Shown: positions 1-6,226 of the stretch, piece after piece
How the letters are laid out: each line of letters starts with the position of its first letter
Position numbering within the stretch: the stretch's first letter is position 1
NCBI GenBank assembly: GCA_900544455.1
Contig: UQVJ01000072.1
Coordinates: forward strand, 1-9,001
DNA length: 9,001 nt
Direction of reading: 5' to 3'
From: an uncultured Eggerthella sp.
GTDB lineage: Bacteria; Actinomycetota; Coriobacteriia; Coriobacteriales; Eggerthellaceae
Notes under the pieces: generated by a model
Database searches by the model: none
What the model was told of the DNA's origin: nothing
What the model saw: only the letters and a program-made list of their open reading frames with translations
Program-made: the position numbers and the translations under genes

Positions 1-305
1 GGCAACGATACGTAGTCGGCATCGAGCACCTGCTCAACGAAGTACTTGAAGGCAATGTCGTAATAGGAATAGCGAAGGAAGGCAACTTTGGTACGTGCGT
101 GACGATCGGCTTTCTTCTTCTGCTTCTTCTTGTTGCGATGCGCGCGAAGGGCCTCGGGTGTGCCGGGAATAAAGGAAATAGACGCATTGGGGGTTTCGTC
201 GGAATAGCGGCGTTTGAGGGTATCGGCCGCCTTCTGCACGGCATTCAATGCAGTTAGTTTGCGGTTTGGCTCTTCGCCTTGCTGGCGGTTTGATTCGTTA
301 TTCAT
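1..305 (-). CDS. Acyl-CoA dehydratase activase-related protein, possibly COG3581-like (partial, 5' end only)
   Basis: This gene starts at an ATG whose first base is 305 and reads without a stop to the left edge, giving 101 complete codons. The start lies inside the end of the upstream gene (stop at 300-298), an 8-nt overlap that suggests translational coupling. An AAAGGGG stretch about 11 nt before the ATG could serve as ribosome-binding site. The first 72 residues are polar, with a Lys/Arg-rich stretch at residues 57-73 that includes KKKQKKK. A globular segment then begins with VAFLRYSYYDIAFKYFVEQVL. In anaerobes the DUF2229/COG3580 protein is often followed by a COG3581 partner, and the visible start fits that pattern. 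The identification rests mainly on this neighbour relationship, because the diagnostic part of the protein is outside the window. No biochemical role can be assigned from what is visible. Confidence 0.6.
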   Translation of the reverse strand, partial: MNNESNRQQGEEPNRKLTALNAVQKAADTLKRRYSDETPNASISFIPGTPEALRAHRNKKKQKKKADRHARTKVAFLRYSYYDIAFKYFVEQVLDADYVSL

Positions 306-1296
306 GCAGGTAGCCACCCCTTTGCTGGTAGCGAAGAATATCGACAAAGCTTTCCAGGCGCGTTTCCAGGCCAGCGGTTCCGCTCTGTGCATCGACAGTG
401 AGCGAAAGGATGGGCTTGCCTTTGATGCAGCGCATAAGGGCATCGTTGGTCATGGAGTCGGGCCCGCAAGGGAAGGCGCTCACCAAAACAATACCGTCTA
501 TCTGGTCGTACAGGTCCAAAATGGTGCCGATAATCTCTCGGTTGACAATCCAAGGCAGGGTGTCGGAAAACTCAAAGCTTTTTTCCAGCGCTTTTTCGTG
601 ATTGTGGCGATCGGCGAAAAGAATGCAGGTTTCCATTTCCCTCAGCATGTCAATAAGCGGTGAACCCACAAAGTTGTCATGAATCACATAGGGGTGCGCC
701 GCCAAAAGAATTCGTAAGGGGCGTTCGCCTTCGGGCATTTTGGCAACGCGTTTTAGCAGATCTTCCTGTTTGCGGGCGCGCTTCTCGTTGCTATTCGTCT
801 GGGCGCGAACGGCGGCAGCATAGGCTTTCTTGGATTCTTTCCTTGTTGCCCCGAGTTTTTGGCCGAGGTCGATATAGGCTTCCTGCTCCTTGATATGGCT
901 GTCTGCTCGATTGATTTCACAGGAAATGATGCGGGGACGTTGTGTGATGAAAGTGTTGGCAACTAAATCTGGCAGTGCCTGGAATTTGGTGCAGAAGCCT
1001 TTGTGGTTCCCCAAGTTGTTGATGCTGGGAGCAAAAATGGCATCGCATTTTCCCAGAAGGCCGGCAACGTGACCCATATACAGTTTTGAAGCCAGGCAGC
1101 ATTCATCGATGGAGAGGTGCGCTCCTGCTTCAAGGGTGCTGCGGTCGGATTTGTCGCTTACCACAACGGTCCGGCCGAGTTCTTCAAAAAAGGTACGCCA
1201 CATGGTTTTGTAGCGAAAATACAGTAGGGCGCGAGGTATGCCAACGGTTTGAACGTCAGCAAATTCGGCTTGCGCCTTAAGGTCTAAAGGGCTCAT
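298..1296 (-). CDS. DUF2229 / COG3580 acyl-CoA dehydratase activase-related protein
   Basis: The product has 332 residues. The N-terminal region carries VGIPRALLYFRYKTMWRTFF (residues 18-37), typical of the DUF2229 domain found fused to, or next to, activators of 2-hydroxyacyl-CoA dehydratases and benzoyl-CoA reductases. It is followed by IDECCLASKLYMGHV (about 63-77), whose paired cysteines are characteristic of the family and could bind a metal or Fe-S cluster (inference). The C-terminal half contains alternating beta and alpha segments such as RILLAAHPYVIHD and IDGIVLVSAFPCGPDSM, resembling the HgdB-like dehydratase fold. The length fits a stand-alone COG3580 protein without the ATPase domain. 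The start is supported by GGAGG a few bases upstream, with a spacer of only 3-5 nt. The stop overlaps the next gene, so the two are probably co-transcribed. The true substrate and partner are unknown, and no ATPase activator or dehydratase subunit is visible here. Confidence 0.82.
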   Translation of the reverse strand: MSPLDLKAQAEFADVQTVGIPRALLYFRYKTMWRTFFEELGRTVVVSDKSDRSTLEAGAHLSIDECCLASKLYMGHVAGLLGKCDAIFAPSINNLGNHKGFCTKFQALPDLVANTFITQRPRIISCEINRADSHIKEQEAYIDLGQKLGATRKESKKAYAAAVRAQTNSNEKRARKQEDLLKRVAKMPEGERPLRILLAAHPYVIHDNFVGSPLIDMLREMETCILFADRHNHEKALEKSFEFSDTLPWIVNREIIGTILDLYDQIDGIVLVSAFPCGPDSMTNDALMRCIKGKPILSLTVDAQSGTAGLETRLESFVDILRYQQRGGYLHE

Positions 1297-1548
1297 ATTC
1301 CTCCATATTGATGAGGGTGTTGGGCTGCTTGGAGCTGCCCTGTGCCTTTATTCTCTTCTTCTCGGGACTTTGCTGGTTATGGTTTCATGCGGATTCCATC
1401 TTGCGTTATGTTTAGGCGCCCATCCAATAACGTTGCTCCATGAAAGGAGCCGCATGGCCAGGTACCGTGCCACAATCGTTTCGCCAAAAGGGGCCGCCCC
1501 CAATCAAGCGTTTTCGTTTAAACCCCTGCGCCAGTATGGGGCGGGCGG
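1297..1548. other. Intergenic region between two minus-strand genes
   Basis: These 252 bases separate the surface-protein gene from the DUF2229 gene. I found no convincing sigma-70-type promoter for the DUF2229 gene. An imperfect hairpin of 7 base pairs with one T-T mismatch (1322-1340) lies in the presumed leader of that gene, and a short GC hairpin near 1486-1500 may end the surface-protein transcript. Short reading frames across the gap lack a ribosome-binding site and family character and are not called. Confidence 0.5.
1486..1500 (-). terminator. Possible weak intrinsic terminator after the surface-protein gene
   Basis: Read on the minus strand, GGGG, a CGG loop, CCCC and TTTT follow one another about 50 nt past the TAG of the surface-protein gene. 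The stem is only 4 GC pairs and the T tract only 4 bases, so this is a minimal terminator at best. Its position and orientation are right for ending that transcript. Confidence 0.3.
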
Positions 1549-4500
1549 CTATAGGTTGTTCAGGATTGCCTGCCTTAATTCGTATCGTCGCAACAGTTTG
1601 GGGCATGCCAGGAGTCCGAAGGCAGTTGCTAGGGCTAAAACGACAAGGAGGGGAACGGGAGCGGAGCCATCGTTGGTTTTCGGCAATTTGGTGGCAACGG
1701 ACTCCACTGCTGTTTCGACTGGGTTGGTGGATTGGACAACCGAGTCTTTGTCTTCGCCATGAAGCTCTAAATTGCGGTGGGTGTCGATATTCGCGACATT
1801 CCACAGATCAACTGCATCGCCCGATAGCGTTTCCTCTGTTGTTTGCATGTGCAGGATGGCGGGAGCGTAGGCAATCTTGCTGTCTTCTTCACTGCGTGTT
1901 GGCCCCGTTGCTTCCTTCAGGTTGAATGAAGCGCGGTTTGCGGGCAGGTTGGTAAGATCAGCTTCTTCGTAGCGCTCGGGGCGTTCCCATTCCTTGGCAT
2001 CTTGGGCATTGGTGCTAAAGCCCTCTTCGACCCTACCGTGCTCGAAGGCTACGGCAATGACGAACTCTCCCTGTTCAAGCGAAAGATCGTTTACGGCAAG
2101 CTTTTGCGATTCCAAGGTAGAAACGTCTTGTTTCCAAATGCGCCAGCCGCTGAAGTCGTGGATACGTTTGTTAGTTGGATTGTCGGGGTTGTAGGGGTTT
2201 CTGATGCAGGCATTTGGCTGCTCGCCAAGGGAATTGTTTGCTCCGTTGTTGGTTGTGTCGGTGTTGTCGGGCTCGCTTTTATTCTGTTTTGCAGCGTTAC
2301 TGCCATTGGCCTCGCTCGATCCTCCGTCTTCTTCGCTTTCTGCCTTCCCCTTTTCTTCTTCCTGATCGAAGTTTGTTCGATACCACACATTCATTAGGCC
2401 GTCGTAGTCTTCGAAGCTTACAGGCGTGGTGATGCCCGTGAGGTGGACATAGCCGTCCTCTGCGCAGTCGATGGTATCGGTCATGGTGAATTCATCAACC
2501 CAGGTGCTTGAAGTGGATCGGTAATCGATCGCGTAATCGAACGAACCTGTTTCATTGAGAAGGGTTTCACGCTTGTCGACTTCGCCTGAGATGGAAAGGG
2601 GAATGGTGTCGTTGTCAACGGTGCCTAGATCGAGTGTAGTGTTGTCTCTGCTGATGGTTATGGTGAAATGAGCCAGTATGGTGCCTTCATTTTCCTTGCA
2701 GGGAAGCTCTTCTATTTCATACGTGTCATAGGGGAGGGCGCCCAAATCGTCGTTGGCCTTTGCTGTTGAGCCGTGCGAATCGCGCCCAAACCAAATGCCG
2801 TCTTTTGCCGAGGTGCCGGCGTTGGTATTGCGGGAGTGGGGTACCCAAGAAGACGCTGTGTTGGCCATGCCATTTTCGTCGGTTACCAGCACGTGCTCTT
2901 CGCCTGTGGTGCGCGAAGTGATGCGAAACGGTACGTTCGCCAGATGCTCCATGGTGCCGCTTTTCGCTTTCGTGAAGGCCAGATCACCTCGAATTACCTG
3001 CTCTTCAAAGGAAAGGGGAACCCAGGGGCTGATGTGCTCTTCTGTCCCTTCGCTGGTTAGCGATACCTCCCAGGGCGCATCGCAGCTGAGATACCCTGTT
3101 GGTGGCTGTATCTCCTCTACTAGAACGGTGCCTAAGGGAAGCGTTATAGCGTGGTTGGTGTCGTAGTAAAACTCATCCCCTTCAACGAAATGGTTTTCAT
3201 CGAAGGCAAACCCTCCTGTCTCATCCGTTTTGAAAACCCACGTGCGCTTGGGGGTCCCGAGATAATCCATGCTTTGTTTTGCTGTCTTCTGGCTGGAGGG
3301 ATTGACGCTCGATCCGTCCAGGATATTCCGAGGGGCTTGTTTCTCTTGATCGAAGTAGCTAACGCGGAAGAGCGCTCCTTTCAAGGTTGCCGATCCGAGG
3401 GGGTAAGGGGTTTTGGTTTCTGCATCGATCTTTTGGCCGATGAGGTTGATCAGCGCGTTTTGCGGTGCATCGGAAATGTTTGCGGTGGTGGTGTTGCCCG
3501 AGGTAATGGCTGCACTTGCATCGGGTGCAGGGGCAAAGCCTTCGGGCGCTGTTTCTTCCCGAATGGTGTAAGTACCTGCGGGCAGCAATGGGCTCTTGGC
3601 GGTTTTTCCATCGGCGCCCGTCGTAAGCTGGGCTACGCGCGATCCTTCTTGGTTGTACACGCCGAATACGGCTCCTTCCAGCGAATAGCAGCGGTTGTTT
3701 TCGCTGATGGAAGGATTGGAGGAAGCTTTGACCACTTCAAGGTATCCGCCGAAGTTTTTCTTGATAGTGGCTTCCAGGTACACCGTTTGATAGCCGATGA
3801 GGCCTAGGCTGTTGCTTGGGCCGCCAGGGCGTGCTGCGCCAGGAGGTGTGATGCTCACGTCGTAAACCACTTCGCCTGCCTCGACGTTGACTTCTTTCAA
3901 GATTGCTACGTAATCTGCTCGGGTATTTGAGGGTGCCGCGGCGCTGGGCAGCGAACAGGTGCCAGTGCCGGCATAGCCTTTGAGTTCGCCGGTGAAATCG
4001 GAAATGGCGAACTTAGCGGGATGCACGTTCCAGGTTGCGCCGATGTAGCAGCTGCCAGTTAGGGTTTTTGGGATGTCCTTTGTGGGGTCGAACGCTTCAA
4101 CTTTGGTAGTGTTGGCAATCCTGAACAGGGCATATATGCTCGTTGATTTCTCTACGGGCTTTGAGAAATCGAAAGTGGAGTCATCGGAGGTGTCTACCCA
4201 GCGCACAAATTCCCAACCCTCTTTGGTGGGGGTGGCGGGCGCGCTTCCGTAAGCCTGCTTAAACGTATTTCCGCGGGGCACTTTAACGGTAAGGTCATCG
4301 GTTTTTGCATCGTTGAAAGAGACGCGAACCTCGTAATCGGCTTCCACGAATGTTCCTGTGACGGTTATGCTTCTCTCGACCTTTGTGGCCAGCCAATCAA
4401 ACTCTTTCCCTGTTTCGTCGCGCCATTCCAGGGTAAGCCCCTGCGCCTCTTTCGATTCAATAAGCTTTGCCAGGGGTTGCTTGCCTGATTCGTCTGCCAT

Positions 4501-4866
4501 AAAAACGGGATTGGCGCCAACGGGTTGTCCCAAGGTGAAATCGGTCCCGGCAACCAGAGTGGGCAGAACTCCCGTATACCCTTCAACTTGGATGACGATG
4601 GTTGCCGACTGCCCAGGGGCGTTTCCCGCCTGCGCCCAGCGGGGCGCAACTGCCGAAACGACAAGAAAACATGCCACAACCGCGATAAGGATGCACTGTG
4701 GCAAACGATGTTCTGCGAAAGGGATGGTGCATTCGCTGGTTTCCCTTTGGGGGAGCCTTGTTTGGCGGAAAGTGCTCCGTGCGGGGTGCTTCGTGGGCGT
4801 GGTGCGGTTTTTCGGTTTGTCGCCAATGCGCCGTACGCGCGCGGCGGCACGATTCTCTGGTTTCAT
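1549..4866 (-). CDS. LPXTG-type SpaA-repeat surface adhesin / pilin-like protein
   Basis: I place the start at 4866, not at the ATG 48 nt further upstream, because only 4866 has a Shine-Dalgarno sequence (AAGGAAAGG, about 7 nt away). The product has 1105 residues. A basic region of about 57 residues leads into a hydrophobic core (58-74) and a likely signal-peptidase site after AQA (about 80). An InlB/Listeria-Bacteroides B-repeat follows (178-249, with KEGWEFVRWV). A Cys-containing domain (about 271-370) precedes three SpaA/prealbumin-like domains (about 373-466, 472-594 and 626-751). Each has a Lys near its start (VVKAS, GQKID, FTKAK) and a late Glu strand (YTIREE, VLVEE, YEIEE), the arrangement that permits intramolecular isopeptide bonds. 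A further beta domain (760-831), an acidic Asn/Ser-rich linker (832-899) and a domain containing FEHGRVEEGF (903-1040) follow. The end is LPKTN (1061-1065), a hydrophobic span and a positive tail. It probably acts in adhesion, anchored to the cell wall by sortase. No sortase gene or pilin operon is adjacent. Confidence 0.85.
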   Translation of the reverse strand: MKPENRAAARVRRIGDKPKNRTTPTKHPARSTFRQTRLPQRETSECTIPFAEHRLPQCILIAVVACFLVVSAVAPRWAQAGNAPGQSATIVIQVEGYTGVLPTLVAGTDFTLGQPVGANPVFMADESGKQPLAKLIESKEAQGLTLEWRDETGKEFDWLATKVERSITVTGTFVEADYEVRVSFNDAKTDDLTVKVPRGNTFKQAYGSAPATPTKEGWEFVRWVDTSDDSTFDFSKPVEKSTSIYALFRIANTTKVEAFDPTKDIPKTLTGSCYIGATWNVHPAKFAISDFTGELKGYAGTGTCSLPSAAAPSNTRADYVAILKEVNVEAGEVVYDVSITPPGAARPGGPSNSLGLIGYQTVYLEATIKKNFGGYLEVVKASSNPSISENNRCYSLEGAVFGVYNQEGSRVAQLTTGADGKTAKSPLLPAGTYTIREETAPEGFAPAPDASAAITSGNTTTANISDAPQNALINLIGQKIDAETKTPYPLGSATLKGALFRVSYFDQEKQAPRNILDGSSVNPSSQKTAKQSMDYLGTPKRTWVFKTDETGGFAFDENHFVEGDEFYYDTNHAITLPLGTVLVEEIQPPTGYLSCDAPWEVSLTSEGTEEHISPWVPLSFEEQVIRGDLAFTKAKSGTMEHLANVPFRITSRTTGEEHVLVTDENGMANTASSWVPHSRNTNAGTSAKDGIWFGRDSHGSTAKANDDLGALPYDTYEIEELPCKENEGTILAHFTITISRDNTTLDLGTVDNDTIPLSISGEVDKRETLLNETGSFDYAIDYRSTSSTWVDEFTMTDTIDCAEDGYVHLTGITTPVSFEDYDGLMNVWYRTNFDQEEEKGKAESEEDGGSSEANGSNAAKQNKSEPDNTDTTNNGANNSLGEQPNACIRNPYNPDNPTNKRIHDFSGWRIWKQDVSTLESQKLAVNDLSLEQGEFVIAVAFEHGRVEEGFSTNAQDAKEWERPERYEEADLTNLPANRASFNLKEATGPTRSEEDSKIAYAPAILHMQTTEETLSGDAVDLWNVANIDTHRNLELHGEDKDSVVQSTNPVETAVESVATKLPKTNDGSAPVPLLVVLALATAFGLLACPKLLRRYELRQAILNNL

Positions 4867-4924
4867 GATGCAGCCTTTCCTTGCAGTGTTGCTTGCCGCA
4901 AGTGTTGCAGCCATTGCTTAAGAA

Positions 4925-4971
4925 CATGCGAAGCGAGTGCGAAAGCCGTGCGAAAGTGGTGCGAAACCGTG
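4925..4971. repeat. 11-bp direct-repeat array upstream of the surface-protein gene
   Basis: The unit GTGCGAAAG plus two bases occurs at 4937-4947 and 4948-4958, and one base shorter at 4959-4968. It is preceded by a degenerate ATGCGAAGCGA and followed by GTGAA. On the minus strand the unit reads CTTTCGCAC. The array ends about 60 nt upstream of the surface-protein start codon, so it lies in the promoter or leader of that gene. A spacing of one helical turn places every copy on the same DNA face, as in tandem half-sites for OmpR/PhoB-type regulators. The identity of any binding protein is unknown. Confidence 0.6.
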
Positions 4972-5084
4972 AAGGGTTACGTGCCTGTAAAATTGACAAT
5001 CCGATAAACACCCATTTTTACCAGGCGATATGTGGCAACCACCGAAATATCTTATTTCTCCGATATGAATTATGGAATTAATAC

Positions 5085-5112
5085 TTGACAATACCTACGG
5101 GGTTAGTAGGAT
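5085..5112 (+). promoter_or_regulatory. cysK promoter (sigma-70 type)
   Basis: A perfect TTGACA -35 box (5085-5090) is followed 16 bp later by TAGGAT (5107-5112), which matches the -10 consensus at four of six positions. AT-rich DNA lies directly upstream. Transcription would start near 5119, giving a leader of about 128 nt before the cysK ATG. The weak -10 and the overlapping palindrome fit a regulated promoter. Confidence 0.65.
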
Positions 5113-5115
5113 TTG
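5089..5115. promoter_or_regulatory. 27-bp imperfect palindrome over the cysK promoter, probable operator
   Basis: The left arm CAATACCTAC (5089-5098) and right arm GTAGGATTTG (5106-5115) are inverted repeats matching at 8 of 10 positions around a 7-bp spacer, GGGGTTA. The core CCTAC/GTAGG is perfect. The site begins in the -35 box and covers the spacer and the -10 box, so a bound protein would block RNA polymerase. Rrf2-family dimers bind palindromes of about this size, and an Rrf2/CymR-like gene lies 2.5 kb downstream. That it binds here is inference. Confidence 0.6.
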
Positions 5116-5138
5116 GAGTCAAGAAAAGGACTTCCTTC

Positions 5139-5201
5139 GTGGCTCTAGAGCTTAAGGTTGGTGCGGTTGCGGCAAGGCAGCGTGATCTTCTGGCAAGCTA
5201 A
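5139..5201 (+). CDS. Putative 20-residue leader peptide upstream of cysK
   Basis: A GTG at 5139 opens 20 codons ending in TAA at 5199-5201, encoding a peptide that begins MALELKVGAVAARQR. It is preceded by AAAAGGA at 5124-5130 with 8 nt spacing, a better-spaced site than that of cysK itself. It begins about 20 nt after the predicted transcription start. It has no cysteine codon, so it is not a classical cysteine attenuator peptide. The TAA lies 45 nt before the cysK ATG. Translation could influence folding of the RNA downstream, because codons 11-13 contain CGGCAA, which can pair with TTGCCG at 5217-5222. It may equally be a chance short frame, since the peptide resembles nothing I recognise. 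Confidence 0.4.
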   Translation: MALELKVGAVAARQRDLLAS

Positions 5202-5215
5202 AGACTCGAAGGCGA

Positions 5216-5235
5216 TTTGCCGTAGGAGCGGCAGA
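5216..5235 (+). promoter_or_regulatory. Hairpin beside the cysK ribosome-binding site
   Basis: TTTGCCG (5216-5222) pairs with CGGCAGA (5229-5235), seven pairs including one G-U, around a 6-nt loop TAGGAG. The stem ends 3 nt before the cysK Shine-Dalgarno AAGGA (5239-5243). It is not followed by a T tract, so it is not a terminator. It could modulate translation initiation, and the same TTGCCG can pair instead with CGGCAA inside the leader ORF. Confidence 0.45.
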
Positions 5236-5246
5236 AAGAAGGAATC

Positions 5247-6179
5247 ATGGCAGTGTACAAGAGCGTTTCCGAGCTTATCGGCAATACCCCGTTGGTAGAG
5301 CTCTCCAATTACGAGAAGAATCACAATCTGAATGCAACCATCATCGGTAAGGTCGAGCTGTTCAATCCTGCTGGCTCCATCAAGGACCGTATCGCCAAGG
5401 CTATGATCGAACAGGCGGAAGCCGATGGGAAGATCGACGCAGACACCGTGTTCATTGAGCCTACTTCGGGCAACACCGGTATTGGCCTTGCTGCTATTGC
5501 TGCCGCTCGCGGCAACCGCATTATCATCACCATGCCTGAAACGATGAGCGTTGAGCGCCGCAACCTTATGAAGGCATACGGTGCCGAACTGGTTCTCACC
5601 GATGGCGCTAAAGGCATGAAGGGCGCAATCGCTCGCGCTGCCGAGCTTGCCGAGGAGATTCCGAATTCCTTCATTCCCAGCCAGTTCACCAATCCCGCCA
5701 ACCCCGCTGTTCACGAGGCAACCACCGGTCCTGAAATTTGGGAGGCAACCGAAGGCAAAGTGGACATCCTGGTTGCTGGCGTGGGTACCGGCGGAACGGT
5801 TTCCGGCACGGGCGCTTATCTGAAGAAGCAGAACCCCGAGGTCAAGGTTGTTGCCGTGGAACCTGCCGGATCTCCGGTTCTTTCGGAAGGCCATCCGGGC
5901 GCTCACAAGATTCAGGGTATCGGTGCAGGATTCGTTCCTGATACACTGAACACCGATATCTATGATGAAGTTATCACCATCGCCGACGAAGAGGCTTTCG
6001 AGGCCGGCCGCGAGCTTGCAGCAAAGGATGGCTTGCTGGTGGGTATTTCCTCAGGCGCTGCCGTTGCTGCAGCGACTAAGCTCGCTCAGCGCCCCGAAAA
6101 CGCTGGCAAAGTCATCGTCGCTATCCTCCCCGATACGGGTGAGCGTTATCTCTCTACGGCGATGTTCAACTTCGAGTAA
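5247..6179 (+). CDS. cysK: Cysteine synthase (O-acetylserine sulfhydrylase), PLP-dependent
   Basis: The product has 310 residues, the usual length for CysK. It should convert O-acetylserine and sulfide to cysteine and acetate in the cytoplasm. The PLP-binding lysine is Lys46 in NPAGSIKDR. The substrate loop is TSGNTG (73-78), the PLP phosphate-binding loop is GVGTGGT (178-184), and the ring-nitrogen serine lies in GISSG (267-271). GIGAGFVPDTLN and LPDTGERYLSTAMF are standard C-terminal signatures. No CBS domain or N-terminal extension is present, so cystathionine beta-synthase is unlikely. The start is supported by AAGGA just upstream, with a rather short spacer, and by the conserved early motif IGNTPLVEL. 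It is first in the plus-strand cluster, 47 nt before the glutamate-cysteine ligase gene. Regulation is probably through the promoter palindrome and possibly the structured leader. Besides catalysis, CysK can bind partner proteins through their C-terminal isoleucine, which matters for the Rrf2 regulator nearby. Confidence 0.95.
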   Translation: MAVYKSVSELIGNTPLVELSNYEKNHNLNATIIGKVELFNPAGSIKDRIAKAMIEQAEADGKIDADTVFIEPTSGNTGIGLAAIAAARGNRIIITMPETMSVERRNLMKAYGAELVLTDGAKGMKGAIARAAELAEEIPNSFIPSQFTNPANPAVHEATTGPEIWEATEGKVDILVAGVGTGGTVSGTGAYLKKQNPEVKVVAVEPAGSPVLSEGHPGAHKIQGIGAGFVPDTLNTDIYDEVITIADEEAFEAGRELAAKDGLLVGISSGAAVAAATKLAQRPENAGKVIVAILPDTGERYLSTAMFNFE

Positions 6180-6184
6180 GATCC

Positions 6185-6209
6185 GAGCAGGCGTCTTGAC
6201 GTACTGCTC
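6185..6209 (+). other. Hairpin between cysK and the glutamate-cysteine ligase gene
   Basis: GAGCAG (6185-6190) pairs with CTGCTC (6204-6209), and inside this CGT pairs with ACG around a small loop. There is no T tract after it, so it is not a canonical terminator. It sits 5 nt after the cysK stop and could protect the cysK RNA 3' end or adjust expression of the two genes. Confidence 0.5.
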
Positions 6210-6226
6210 TGGCAAGTGAGGCATGA

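Larger units (their letters stand above)
4867..5246. other. Divergent intergenic region between the surface-protein gene and cysK
   Basis: This 380-bp region carries, from left to right, the ribosome-binding site of the minus-strand surface-protein gene, an array of 11-bp repeats, an AT-rich stretch (about 5045-5083), the cysK promoter with an overlapping palindrome, a short leader ORF, and a hairpin beside the cysK start. A second TTGACAAT at 4993-5000 repeats the -35 region of the cysK promoter but has no good -10 partner. I could not identify a convincing sigma-70 promoter for the surface-protein gene. Confidence 0.6.

Noticed and set aside
1322..1340. Imperfect hairpin in the leader of the DUF2229 gene
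   Set aside because: Seven pairs with a mismatch, a three-base loop and no T tract; too weak to call as a regulatory element on its own.
2002..2397. 131-codon plus-strand frame with a hydrophobic C-terminus inside the surface-protein gene
   Set aside because: It is antisense to the acidic linker and neighbouring domains, whose codons read as Val/Leu/Phe-rich on the other strand; no ribosome-binding site or family motif was seen.
4864..4914. Upstream ATG at 4914 as the start of the surface protein
   Set aside because: No Shine-Dalgarno sequence precedes it, while the ATG at 4866 has AAGGAAAGG at good spacing and leads directly into a basic region and signal peptide.
4993..4998. A second TTGACA as an additional plus-strand promoter
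   Set aside because: No sequence resembling a -10 box lies 16-18 bp downstream; the TTGACA at 5085 is better placed for cysK.
5119..5246. T-box or SAM (S-box) riboswitch in the cysK leader
   Set aside because: The leader is only about 128 nt, has no T-box TGGNACC-like sequence and no terminator/antiterminator with a T tract, and does not show the S-box core.
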